This document shows positions 34,345 to 45,099 of a DNA stretch of 64,000 nucleotides, piece by piece. The stretch is from Sciurus carolinensis (Eukaryota; Chordata; Mammalia; Rodentia; Sciuridae). Position 1 is the stretch's first letter; each line of letters begins with the position of its first letter. Made by a program: the position numbers and the translations under genes. The notes beneath the pieces are model-generated. The model ran no database searches. It saw only the letters and a list, made by a program, of their open reading frames with translations, and was not told where the DNA came from. The stretch is taken from the NCBI RefSeq assembly GCF_902686445.1, contig NC_062227.1, positions 21,775,678 to 21,839,677 of the forward strand, written 5' to 3'.

Positions 34345-36488
34345 TTGAAGGCAGGCAATTCTTGCATTTTATTAAAATGCGGAATGGTTCTCCTCTACAT
34401 TTCCACTTTCACTCAAAACCAGGTAATCCTCGGTACAAGGAAACCCTTTTAAGGGCATTTTGTGTGTTTCAAGTACTAGTTCTTTTTATCTAGGGCCTGA
34501 CCTCTCCTTTGAATGTGCTGTCTGAGAAGAACTTGGAAGTACAGAACAGAAGCAGTTTGAAATAGTAGTTTGAACTTGTAGTAACACACCAGATTATCAG
34601 TGAGAAAATCTGGAATTAATCCAGCAACCACTGTCTCTTTCCTACCCAACTTTGGTGATTCAAGGGGCAAGGCATTGTTGGCTAGTGAACATTATATTTT
34701 GGACCTGAAATCTGCTGTGAATGTGCTGACTTGGAAAAACATGGAATTGTAGATCAGAAGCAGTTTCATTGAGCAGCTCGAACTTGTAGCAACATATCAG
34801 ATTCTCAGTGAGACACTGTGGAATTGGTAATACTAGGTACCAAGTATCTTTTCCTAGTGCACTTTATATATTGATCCTGAACTCTGCTTTGAGTGTGCTG
34901 ACTGAGAACAGTGTGGAAGTGCTTAACAATAGCAGTTTCTTGTGGCAGCTTCTTGTAGCAAGACACCTTGATCTCAATAGGACATTTGGCTTCTGTCTCT
35001 GGTCTACTGTGAGGCAAAAGTGCTTCCCAGCACTGATTAGAAAGTGTCACTTTATATCATCTGTATACTTGGATAGCTGAAGGTGATTGCCACCAGGCAA
35101 ATATGAACAAAGTGCTTTTCCTGGAAAGATTTCAATAATGGATTTCAATAAAATCTTGGGGAATGGATCTCCACAACATTTCCACTCTACAAACCAAACT
35201 TAATTATCCCAAGAAAAAAGGGATTCCTTTTAAGGGAATTTGTGTGTTGCAATAACTAGCACTCTTTGTATATGGGGCCTGAACTCTGCTTGGAATGTGT
35301 TGACTGAGAAGAGCTTGAAAGTACAGAACACAAGCAGTGTGCTAGCTGCTTCAATGTGCAGATATCCCTTTGGTTATCAGTGAGCAAACTGAGCTTTGCC
35401 TGGAGTGTAGTAGCAAGAAGCACTAGCATTTTGCAGCACAAGAGTGAAGGATATTACTCTGAACCTTTTGCACTACTGGTCAACACCATTGTCTGCAAGC
35501 CTTTCAATGAACTTGACATGAATTCCTGAGTGAGACTTTAGAATGGCTTCCAAGGAAACTTGGATTCAATCAAGTCTTTTGGACTTTCCTCCCCATACTT
35601 GGTGATCATAGGTACAAGGGCTCTCATGCTAGTTCAATTTGAATAGCAGGGTTTAATAGTGTTTTGAATGTATTCAGTCACAAAGACTGCAGTTAAAGTG
35701 AGTTCTCTGAAAAAAGTTCAAGGATCTCAATAAAACACTAGAAAATAATATCACTCACTATTCCAGTATGCCTCCCCAAAATTGGTAATCCTAGGTACCA
35801 AGGATCTTTTGCCAGGGCACTTTGTTTACTGGGCCTAAACTCTGCATTGAATGTGCTTACTGAGAAGAGCTTGGGATTGCAGGAAATAAGCGGTTTGAGC
35901 CAGCTGCTAGAACTTGTAGCAACATACCTGATTCTCAGTGAGATCATCTGGAATTGGTAATACTAGATACTACATATCTTTTGCTAGTGCACTTTCTATA
36001 TTAGGCCTGAAGTGTGCTTTGAACGTGATGCTTGAAAAGAGCTTGGAAGTGCAGAACAGAAGCAGTTTTAGCTAGCAGCTTGAAATTGTAGCAATACACA
36101 TGATTCTAAGTGAGACCATCTGGAATTGTTCCAGTAACCACTGTCTATTTCCTGCATAATCTTGGTGACCAAGGTACAAGGGATTTTTGGCTAGTGATTT
36201 TTGTATCTTGGGCCTGAACACTGATTTGAATGTGCTGGCTGAGGACAGCTTGAAACTCTGAAAAAAGCAACTTCTTCTGACAGGTTCATGTTCTCCTAAC
36301 ACACCTTGATCTCAATGGGTCAGTTAACTTCTGTCTCTGGTTGAACTACTATGAAGCAAAAAAGCTTCTCAGCACTGATTAGAATGGTGTCACCTTACAG
36401 TATCTGTGCACTTTGGTAACTGAAGTTGATTGCAACCAGGAAAATATAAATGAAGTGGGTTTCTGGAAATTTTTAAAAAATAGATTTC
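34345..36488. repeat. Tandem array of ~170-200 bp monomers with higher-order pattern
   Basis: A monomer centred on CCTGAACTCTGCTTTGAATG, TGCTGACTGAGAAGAGCTTGG, CAGAACAGAAGCAGTTT, CTTGTAGCAACACACC and GATTCTCAGTGAGA recurs near 34497, 34706, 34877, 35278, 35832, 36006 and 36212, with a doubtful copy near 35650. Two long segments, 34877-35130 and 36212-36470, are alike over their full length, including CTTCTGTCTCTGGT and CAGCACTGATTAGAA, giving a ~1335 base higher-order spacing. 34383 and 35161 are another pair, ~780 apart. The array stops abruptly at the poly(A) of L1 copy B. No convincing frame; family not recognised. Confidence 0.75.
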
Positions 36489-36503
36489 TTTTTTTTTTTT
36501 TTT

Positions 36504-36532
36504 AACCTAACCCTAAAACTAATGCTAACCCC
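36504..36532 (-). repeat. Telomere-like block at the very 3' end of L1 copy B
   Basis: Plus-strand AACCTAACCCTAAAACTAAT followed by GCTAACCCC is a worn (CCCTAA)n, i.e. TTAGGG-like on the L1 strand. It abuts the poly(A) directly, while copy A continues for another ~190 bases. Confidence 0.8.
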
Positions 36533-36555
36533 TCCCACCCCCCCATTATATGTCC

Positions 36556-39500
36556 TCATCCGATTATCAGCGAGATCATTCGTCCTTTAGTTTTTTGAGA
36601 TTGGCTTATCTCACTTAACATGATATTCTCCAATTTCGACCATTTGCCTACAAATGCCATAATTTTATCATTCTTCATTGCGGAGTAATATTCCATTGTA
36701 TAAATATGCCACAGTTTCTTTATCCATTCATCAACTGAAGGGCATCTAGGTTGATTCCACAATCTGGCTATGGTGAATTGAGCAGCAATGAACATTGATG
36801 TGGCTGTATCTCTGTAGTATGCTGATTTTAAGTCCTTTGGGTATAGGCCAAGGAGTGGGATAACTGGGTCAAATGGTGTTTCCATTCCAAGCTTTCTGAG
36901 GAATCTCCACACTGCTTTCCAGAGTGGCTGCACTAATTTGCAACCCCACCAGCAATGTATGAGTGTTCCTTTTTCACCACATCCTCACCAACACCTATTG
37001 TTGCATGTATTCTTGATAATCGCCATTCTAATTGGGGTGAGATGAAATCTTAGGGTAGTTTTGATTTGCATTTCCCTTATTACTAGGGATGTTGAACATT
37101 TTTTCATATATCTGTTGATTACTTGTACATCTTCTTCTGTGAAGTGTCTGTTCATTTCCTTAGCCCATTTGTTGATTGGATTATTTGTATTCTTGGTGTA
37201 GAGTTTTTTGAGTTCTTTATAGATTCTGGAAATTAGCGCTCTATCTGAGGTATGGTTGGCAAAGATATTCTCCCACTCTGTAGGCTCTCTCTTCACATTT
37301 CTGATAGTTTCCTTTGCTGAGAGAAAGCTTTTAAGTTTGAATCTATCCCAGTTGTTGATTCTTCCTTTTATTTCTTCTGCTATGGGAGTCCTGTTAAGGA
37401 AATCTGATCCTGAGCCAACAAGTTGAAGATTTGGACCTACTTTTTCTTCTATAAGATGCAGGGTCTCTGGTCTGATTCCGAGGTCCTTGATCCATTTTGA
37501 GTTGAGTTTTGTGTAGGTTGAGAGATAGGGGTTTAATTTCATTCTATTGCATATGGTTTTCCAGTTTTCCCAGCACCATTTGTTGAAGAGGCTATCTTTT
37601 CTCCATTGCATATTGTTGGAACCTTTGTCTAGTATGAGAAAATTGTATTTATTTGGGTTTGTGTCCATGTCCTCTATTCTGTACCATTGATCTACCTGTC
37701 TATTTTGGTACCAATACCATGCCATTTTTGTTACTATTGCTTTGTAGTAGAGTTGAAGATCTGGCATTGCAATACCCCCTGCTTCGCTCTTGCTACTGAG
37801 GATTGCTTTAGCTATTCTAGGTTTTTATTCTTCCAGATGAATTTCATAATTGCTTGCTCTATTTCTGCAAGGTAAATCATTGGGATTTTAATTGGAATTG
37901 CATTGAATCTGTATAGCACTTTAGGTAGTATAGCCATTTTGACGATATTAATTCTGCCTATCCAGGAACATGGGAGATCTTTCCATCTTCTAAGGTTTTC
38001 TTGAATTTCTTTCTTTAGTGTTCTGTAGTTCTCATTGTAGAGGTCTTTCACCTCTTTTGTGAGATTGATTCCCAAGTATTTTATTTTTTTCGATGCTATT
38101 GTGAATGGGGTAGTTTTCCTAATTTCTCTTTCTGAAGATTCATCACTTATGTATAAAAATGCATTGGATTTATGAGCATTGATCTTGTAACCTGCTACTT
38201 TACTGAATTCACTTATGAGTTCTAAAAGTTTTCTGGTGGAATTTCCAGGTTCCTCTAAATATATAATCATGTCATCAGCGAACAGGGATAGTTTGAGTTC
38301 TTCTTTTCCTATTCATATCCCTTTAATTTCTTTGGTTTGTCTAATTGCTCTGGCTAGAGTCTCAAGGACGATGTTGAATAGAAGTGGTGAAAGAGGGCAT
38401 CCCTGCCTTGTTCCAGTTTTTAGGGGGAACGCTTTCAGTTTTTCACCATTTAGAATGATATTAGCCATGGGCTTAGCGTAGATTGCCTTTATAATGTTTA
38501 GGAATGTTCCCACTACCCCAATTTTTTCTAGTGTTTTGAGCATGAAGGGATGCTGTATTTTATCAAATGCTTTTTCTGCATCTATTGAAATAATCATGTG
38601 ATTCTTAACTTTAAGTCTGTTGATATGGTGAATGACATTTATTGATTTCCTAATGTTGAACCAACCTTGCATCCCTGGGATAAAACCCACTTGATCGTGG
38701 TGCACTATCTTTTTAATATATATTTGTATGCAATTTGCTAAAATTTTGTTGAGAATTTTTGCATTGATATTCATTAAGGATATTGGTCTGAAATTTTCTT
38801 TCCTCGATGTGTCTCTGTCTGGTTTAGGTATCAGGGTGATATTGGCTTCATAGAACGAGTTTGGTAGGGTTCCCTCCTCTTCTATTTCATGGAATAGTTT
38901 GAGAAGTATTGGATTGAGCTCTTCTTTAAAGGTTTTGTAGAACTCGGCTGAGAACCCATCTGGTCCTGGACTTTTCTTTGTTGGTAGGCTTTTGATGACC
39001 TCTTCTATTTCATTGCTTGAAATTGGTTTATTTAAGTTGTGTATGTCCTCCTCGTTCAGTTTAGGTAGTTCATATGTCTCTAGAAATTTGTTGATGTCTT
39101 CGAGGTTTTCTGTTTTGTTGGAGTATAGATTTTCGAAATAGCTTCTAATTATGTTTTGTATTTCACTCGTGTCTGTTGTGATGTTTCCTTGTTCATTCCG
39201 AATTTTAGTAATTTGAGTTTTCTCCCTGTTTCTCTTTGTTAGCGTGGCTAAGGGTTTATCAATTTTATTTATTTTTTCAAAGAACCAACTATTTATCTTG
39301 TTAATTTTTCCAATTGTTTCTTTTGTTTCGATTTTGTTGATTTCGGCTCTGATTTTAACTATTTCCTGTCTTCTACTACTTTTGGTATTGGTCTGCTCTT
39401 CTTTTTCTAGCGCTTTGAGCTGTAGTGTTAAGTCGTTTATTTGTTGATTTCTACTTCTTTTTTTGAATGCACCCCATGAAATAAATCTTCCTCTAAGTAC

Positions 39501-40399
39501 TGCTTTCATAGTGTCCCAGAGATTTTGATATGATGTATCTTTGTTCTCGTTTACTTCTAAGAATTTTTTTATTTCCCTCCTGATGTCTTCTGTTATCCAT
39601 TCATCATATAATAGTGTATTATTTAGTCTCCAGGTATTGGAGAAGTTTCTGTTTTTTATTCTGTCATTTATTTCTAATTTCAATCCATTATGATCTGATA
39701 GAGTACAAGGTAGTATCTCTATCTTCTTGTATTTGCTAACAGTAGCTTTGTGGCATAAAATATGGTCTATTTTAGAGAAGGATCCATGTGCTGCTGAGAA
39801 GAAAGTGTATTCGTTCTTTGTTGGATGGTATATTCTATATATGTCCGTTAAGTCTAAATTGCTGATTGTGTTGTTGAGATCTATAGTTTCTTTATTTAAT
39901 TTTTGTTTGGAGGATCTATCCAGTGGTGAGAGAGGTGTGTTAAAATCGCCTAGTATTATTGTGTTGTAGTCTATTTGAATTCTGGAATTGAGAAGGATTT
40001 GTTTGACGTACGTGGATGAGCCAATGTTCGGGGCATAGATATTTATGATTGTTATGTCTTGCTGATTTATGCTTCCCTTAAGCAGCATGTAATGTCCTTC
40101 TTTATCCCTTCTGATTAGTTTTGGTTTGAAGTCCACATTATCTGAAATGAGGATGGATACTCCAGCTTTTTTGCTGTGTCCGTGTGCATGGTATGTTTTT
40201 CCCCATCCTTTCACCTTTAGTCTATGGGTGTCTCTATGAGGTGAGTCTCTTGCAGGCAGCATATTGTTGGATTTTTCTTTTTAATCCAATCTGCCAGTCT
40301 ATGTCTTTTGATTGATGAATTCAGGCCATTAACATTCAGGGTTATTATTGTGATATGATTTGTATTCCCAGTCAATTGACTCATATTTGTTTTTGACAT
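36556..40399 (-). pseudogene. L1 copy B ORF2 endonuclease/reverse transcriptase (four lesions)
   Basis: Starts MSKTNMSQLTGNTN, 31 bases after ORF1. Visible in order: endonuclease motifs CLQETH, YAPN, LGDFNT and SDHNGL; RT motifs [35 protein letters not shown] and FADDMI; C-terminal HCWW-type cysteine region. Lesions: a 4-base deletion near 40235 after QETHLIE; a stop at 38313-38315 where copy A has CGA (CpG decay to TGA); a one-base frame loss near 37820 in an A run; and a second CGA-to-TGA stop at 36985-36987. Between lesions the frame is open, with one run of 649 codons covering most of the endonuclease and the RT core. The true stop is at 36556-36558. Confidence 0.95.
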
Positions 40400-40430
40400 G
40401 ATTTGGTTTCTCCTTTATTTGGCTATTCCT

Positions 40431-41477
40431 TTAGGCTAGCGCCTCCTGTTGCTGATTTGCATCGTTGTTTTTCATCTCTTCCTCATGGAATATTTTGCTG
40501 AGAATGTTCTGTAATGCTGGCTTTCTTTTTGTAAATTCCTTTAGCTTTTGTTTATCATGGAAGGATCTTATTTCATCGTCAAATTTGAAAGTAAGTTTTG
40601 CTGGGTATAAGATTCTTGGTTGGCATCCGTTTTCTTTCAGGGCTTGGTATATGTTGTTCCAGGCCCTTCTAGCTTTTAGGGTCTGGATTGAAAAATCTGC
40701 TGATATTCTTATTGGCTTCCCTCTGAATGTAATTTGATTCTTTTCTCTCGCGGCCTTTAAAATTCTGTCTTTATTTTGTATGTTAGGTATTTTCATAATA
40801 ATGTGCCTTGGTGTGGGTCTGTTGTAATTTTGTATGTTTGGAGTTCTATAAGCCTCTTGTACTTGGTTTTCCATTTCATTCTTCAGATTTGGGAAATTTT
40901 CTGTTATTATTTCATTGAATAGATTGTTCATTCCTTTGGTTTGTTTCTCTAAGCCTTCCTCAATCCCAATAATTCTCAAATTTGGCCTTTTCATGATATC
41001 CCATAATTCTTGTAGATTCTGTTTATGATTTCTTACCATCTTTTCTGTTTGGCCAACTTTGTTTTCAAGATTAAATAATTTGTCTTCAATGTCTGAGGTT
41101 CTGTCTTCCAGGTGTTCTATCCTATTGGTTATGCTTTCTATGGAGTTTTTAACTTGGTTTATTGTTTCCTTCATTTCAAGTATTTCAGTTTGTTTTTTTT
41201 TCAGTATCTCTAACTCTTTATTGAAATGATCTCTTGCTTCCCGTATTTGGTCTTTTAACTGTTGATTGGTGCGATCATTTAATGCCTGCATTTGCTCTTT
41301 CATCTCCTCCTTCAATGCCTGCATTTGCTCTTTCATCTCCTCATTAGCTTCCCTGATCGTTTTAATTACGTACATTCTGAACTCCCTTTCTGACATTTCT
41401 TCTGCTGTGCTGTCATTGGGTTTTATTGATGTAGTATCTAGGTTTGTTTGGGACATTTTCTTCCCTTGTTTTCTCAT
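40431..41477 (-). CDS. L1 ORF1 protein, uninterrupted, 348 residues
   Basis: ORF1p is a trimeric nucleic-acid chaperone that packages L1 RNA in the cytoplasm and is needed for retrotransposition. The frame is open from MRKQGKKMSQ to QQQEALA. Layout: polar N-terminus 1-43; coiled coil about 44-155, rich in E/K/Q with leucine/isoleucine heptads; RRM about 165-258, with NLRIIGIEE and RPTPRHIIMKI; C-terminal domain about 260-335, with ARRAWNNIY, RILYPAKLTF and RKPALQNIL. All are normal for mammalian ORF1p, and the length is in the family range. An 11-residue unit EEMKEQMQALK is directly doubled at 46-67, absent from copy A. The start matches copy A. Expression would depend on the upstream monomers; activity is not shown by sequence. 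Confidence 0.9.
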   Translation of the reverse strand: MRKQGKKMSQTNLDTTSIKPNDSTAEEMSEREFRMYVIKTIREANEEMKEQMQALKEEMKEQMQALNDRTNQQLKDQIREARDHFNKELEILKKKQTEILEMKETINQVKNSIESITNRIEHLEDRTSDIEDKLFNLENKVGQTEKMVRNHKQNLQELWDIMKRPNLRIIGIEEGLEKQTKGMNNLFNEIITENFPNLKNEMENQVQEAYRTPNIQNYNRPTPRHIIMKIPNIQNKDRILKAAREKNQITFRGKPIRISADFSIQTLKARRAWNNIYQALKENGCQPRILYPAKLTFKFDDEIRSFHDKQKLKEFTKRKPALQNILSKIFHEEEMKNNDANQQQEALA

Positions 41478-42431
41478 ATTGGTCAGTTGTCAGTGGGACC
41501 CTGAGATATTGCAGTTTTCCGCTACTGGCTTATAGTGTTCCGGTAGATTTCCAGTGTATCACCTCCCAGCCTTCAGTAGCCTGATGTCTTGGAGGAATCT
41601 GATAAAGCAGCTCATCCGAAGAAAACTGCCCCTAGCCCCCTACTGGTTCCACGGTTTGGAACTGGCTCTGTGCGGAAATGCTCTCACTGTGGGCCTGCGC
41701 CGTGCAGCTGGCCGTGTGGGAGGAGCCCACTGCCGGAGTGTGGAAGGCTACCTTGGGAAGACTCTAGCTGCCCTGCCCGGCTCCAATAAGCCACCTCTAT
41801 GTGGGCCTGCCACCCGGGCCGAGCTTTACCCAGTGGGCAGACTCACCCGTGGCTCTATTTCAGTCCGAGTCTCTCAATGCCTCCCCTTCTTAACTCCAGG
41901 GTTCTGGAGCGACTGGGGGTGCAGTCTCCCTGTAGGCCGCCATCTTGGATCGCCCCGTGAAGAGAGCCTGCAGTCGGAGTGGGCAGAGCCAGCCGCCTGA
42001 AGAGGTCTCTGGCTGCCCTGCCCTAATCCCAGAGGCTGTTTGCGGATCGCGGTTCTCCGCTGGTTCGTCGCCGGTGTACGCTGCGCTGCAGGGGCTCCGG
42101 GACTCGGAGCTTGTTCTGGTCAGAAAGGCTCTCACTAGCGGGCCAGTTCCGTTCTGAGAACCTGGAGAAGCTGGCTGTGTGGGCGGGGCCCACCGCCTGA
42201 GTGCGCAGGGCTGCCTGTGGATGACTCTAGCTGCCCTGCCCAGCTCCGATAAGCCACCTCTAATTGGGCCTGCCACCGGGCCAAGCTTTACCCAGTGGGC
42301 AGACTCACCCGTGGCTCTATTTCAGTCCGAGTCTCTCAGTGCCTCCCCTTCTTAACTCCAGGGTTCTGGAGCGACTGGGGGTGCAGTCTCCCTCTAGGCC
42401 GCCATCTTGGATCGCCCCGTGAAGAGAGCCT
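41478..42431 (-). promoter_or_regulatory. L1 copy B 5' UTR: two ~462 bp promoter monomers
   Basis: The plus-strand text GGCCGCCATCTTGGATCGCC (a YY1 site on the L1 strand) occurs ending at about 42414 and again at about 41952, with matching sequence after each on the L1 strand. The element begins about 20 bases upstream of the first YY1 site, in AGGCTCTCTTCACGGGG, which also closes the previous unit in copy A. Downstream of the second monomer is a non-repeated stretch with CTGAAGGCTGGGAGGTGATA, as in copy A. Confidence 0.8.
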
Positions 42432-42600
42432 CTACATTGAATCTTTAAATCAGCTTTGAGAGAATATAGCCCATAATAATATTGAGTCTTCTGTCTTATG
42501 AATATGGTTAATCCACATTTTATCTGGGTTTACTTAATTCTCCCAGCAATAGTTTGTGTTTCCCAGTGTACAGGCATTGCACATGTGTGGCCAACTTTTT
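42432..42600 (-). mobile_element. Old L1 ORF2 fragment
   Basis: CATTGAATCTTTAAATCAGC, AATAATATTGAGTCTTCTG and AGTTTGTGTTTCCCAGTGTA match minus-strand L1 ORF2 between the RT core and C-terminus. It is much older than copy B, which abuts it. Confidence 0.6.
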
Positions 42601-42604
42601 CATA

Positions 42605-42892
42605 CTTTGTTAGCTCTAGGAATTGAACACAGAAGTGCTCTACCACTGAACTATATCCCCACCCTTTTTTAACATTTATTTTTTAAATGTATTTTTGTGT
42701 GGTGCTGAGGATCAAACCCTGTGCCTCATGCATGCCAAGCAAACTCTCTACCACTATGTTACAACCCCAGTGATTTTTTTTTTTTTGAAGCTGGGTCCTT
42801 CTAAATTTTTGAGGCTGACCTGGAACTTGCCATTCTCATGCCAACTTGCTAGGATTACAGGTCTGTGTCACCATGCCTGGCAATATTTCATA
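42605..42892 (-). mobile_element. Composite B1/ID SINE interrupted by a second ID SINE
   Basis: The reverse ID half (AGGAATTGAACACAGAAGTG...CTATATCCCCACCC) is separated from the reverse B1 half (GAAGCTGGGTCCTTC...AGGATTACAGGTCTGTGTCACC) by a separate reverse ID element at about 42668-42772 (GGTGCTGAGGATCAAACCC...CACTATGTTACAACCCCAG). This is a nested insertion in the linker. Confidence 0.75.
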
Positions 42893-43342
42893 CTTGCTGA
42901 TGCTGCTATATGTGACATTATTTTAAAAATAAAATTCCTAATTATAATATTTTCAGTGAACTGTCAGCATCCGAATGTTTAATTCTCCTTGTGAGGAATC
43001 TGTTTGGTTGAAAGTGTAGATTAGTCCAGGATGGAAAAGCTATTTGATATGTTTTAGGCATTTCAGGGTTATAAAATTAATAAGTCTCATTACACAAATA
43101 AATTAAGTAATACCATGGACAGCATTGCATATGAGCACTTAGGGTGATTTGCACATTCAGATCCCTGGGGGCTTCAGGACACAATAAAAAGCCCTAAGTA
43201 AAATTACAGGTTTTATTACTTTCCCCATCTGTGTCTACAAATTTTCACAATACCTTTCTTATAGAATTATAGCAAAGGGTAAATGAGATTTCCTGTACAG
43301 AGTATATGGCACATAGTAGGACTTCAAGCAATTTCCATCCTA

Positions 43343-43460
43343 GACTGGGGTTATAGCTTAGTGGTGGAGCACTTGCCTTGCACATGTGAAGCACTGGGTT
43401 TGATTCTCAGTACCACATATATAAATAAATAAAATAAAGTTTCATCTACAAAAAAAAAAT
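43343..43460 (+). mobile_element. ID-type SINE, well preserved
   Basis: AGACTGGGGTTATAGCTTAG, GGTGGAGCACTTGCCTTGC, GGGTTTGATTCTCAGTACC and a TAAATAAATAAAATAAAG tail. It is absent from the paralogous stretch near 62 kb, so it inserted after the duplication. Confidence 0.9.
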
Positions 43461-43621
43461 TTAAATAAGAAATGTCCATCCTGCCCACCTTTCCTGTTTC
43501 TCCAGAAAACTGATGACAGTTACTTAAACCCAGCAGTATAACTGTCACAGAGACCACCTGGAAATGTGGCAGTAAGAAGTAGCACATACTCACACTTATG
43601 TCATGAATGAAGCGTTGAGGA

Positions 43622-43623
<2 letters not shown>

Positions 43624-43656
<33 letters not shown>
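43624..43656 (+). repeat. (TG)n microsatellite
   Basis: Perfect TG run of about 15 units inside the left member of the diverged duplication, missing from the right member. Confidence 0.95.
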
Positions 43657-43657
<1 letters not shown>

Positions 43658-44611
43658 TTTTGCAGGATACTTTGCTAGAGGAATTCAGGAGAGAAAAGAT
43701 TATCAAACGGTTTCTTTGGTTCTGTTTTATTTTCTGTTTCATTATTTGATATTCTAGTTTGATAGTGGAAATACATTTTCCTATTAATTCCCAAATTAAG
43801 AAAGTGAAGACAAAGTAGAGAGACAAGCATCACAAGGTCTTGACCCTGATGCTAGTACAGTTACCTCCTACAGTACCCTGCAGTGAGATTTCATCTGCAC
43901 CATCAGCTTCTTCAAAGTTACAAGGGTTTTTGAATGAATACCCTCAAGAGCACAATACTAAAATGACAGGTTTTTAAGTCCTAGATGGTTACAATGTATA
44001 AGGGAATCTACTGAGTATCCTTAGGGAAAGGTAAGAATTAGAATCCCAGTTTTGTAGATGACTGGATTATTTATTGTTTGTCAGTGTGTTTGATTTTGTC
44101 ATCTACAAATTGGGAATAATGATGCCTTCCTCACAGAATCATTGTGAGCAGATTATATCAAAATGCATTTAACTATATACCTGTAAGTGGCAAAATAAAG
44201 TTGGCGCCCTTTTGCACTTTTTTCTCTTAAAATGTTTCTGAGATTTCTCTAATGGCATGATATCCTTTTGATTTTACAATCTTAGCCACACTGCATGACC
44301 ATACTTGTGCTCATACCCTAAATTTTCTGCAGACCAGACCTAAGAATACAGCAGCTGACAGTGGCCTCATTTGCTTCTTTCTTGGATGTAGGTAAGTATC
44401 TACACAAAGTAGTTGACAATCTTTTTCTCTCCTAAAATGTATGACGTTTTCATGGCCCTGCATTATCCATTTAAAGGCAGTGCAATAGAAACACAAAATC
44501 ATAGATTAAATATTAAAAAAATATTCTAGAACATTACAAGACATAAAGTGGGACCATTGTCGTTGCATTTAGAAACTCACATGTGAAATATGCTTCTATA
44601 TTTTTCAGGTT

Positions 44612-44928
44612 TGTCCCCTCAAGAACCCATGTCAAAATTTGATTGCCATTATGACAGTATTGGGAGGTGAAACCTGGGAGAATGGATTGAAGTATGAAGT
44701 CCCTACCCTTATAAATGGATCACTGCTGTTATCACAGAAGTGGGTTCAGTATAAAAGTAGGTTTGGCTTCCTTTTGCTCTTTCTCTCTTTTATAGCCTCA
44801 TGAGATATCAGCAGGTTGATCTTGAACTTTCCAAAATCTAAACTGTGAGGAAATAAATTCCTTTGGTTTATAAATTACCCAGTCTTAGGTAATTTTGTTG
44901 GAGTAGCACAGATGTACTTAGACCCAGG
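44612..44928 (+). mobile_element. MST/MaLR-type solo LTR
   Basis: TGGGAGGTGAAACCTGGGAG, GATATCAGCAGGTTGATCTTG, CTAAACTGTGAGGAAATAAA, TTTATAAATTACCCAGTC and TTAGGTAATTTTGTTGGAGTAGC follow the forward MST/THE1-type LTR order, including the polyadenylation region. Confidence 0.75.
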
Positions 44929-45099
44929 CCATTTATATGGAAATATAAGGAAAATTAAAAAGCAATCTAATATTTTGGCAAAATATATCACATTAGCAAA
45001 TAATAATATTGCAAAACTCATTATTTGCACAGATATAGTAAAGTAGGTAAATTTATATTTGCTTGGAACACTTTAGTAAAGAGATTTCAAAGTTCAGGG

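Larger units (their letters stand above)
36489..42431 (-). mobile_element. Full-length L1 copy B (ORF1 intact, ORF2 broken)
   Basis: On the minus strand: 5' UTR with two ~462 bp monomers, intact ORF1, 31 bp spacer, ORF2 with four clear lesions, a short 3' UTR ending at a telomere-like block, and a 15-base poly(A) (36489-36503). Compared with copy A it lacks about 190 bases of distal 3' UTR. I find no target-site duplication: the left flank is the tandem array and the right flank is an old L1 fragment. ORF1 is open and the ORF2 lesions are few, so copy B looks better preserved than copy A. Confidence 0.95.

Noticed and set aside
41554..42157. Plus-strand frames as an independent gene
   Set aside because: They lie wholly in the GC-rich 5' UTR monomers of L1 copy B, on the antisense side. 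They are noted only as possible relatives of the antisense frame in copy A.
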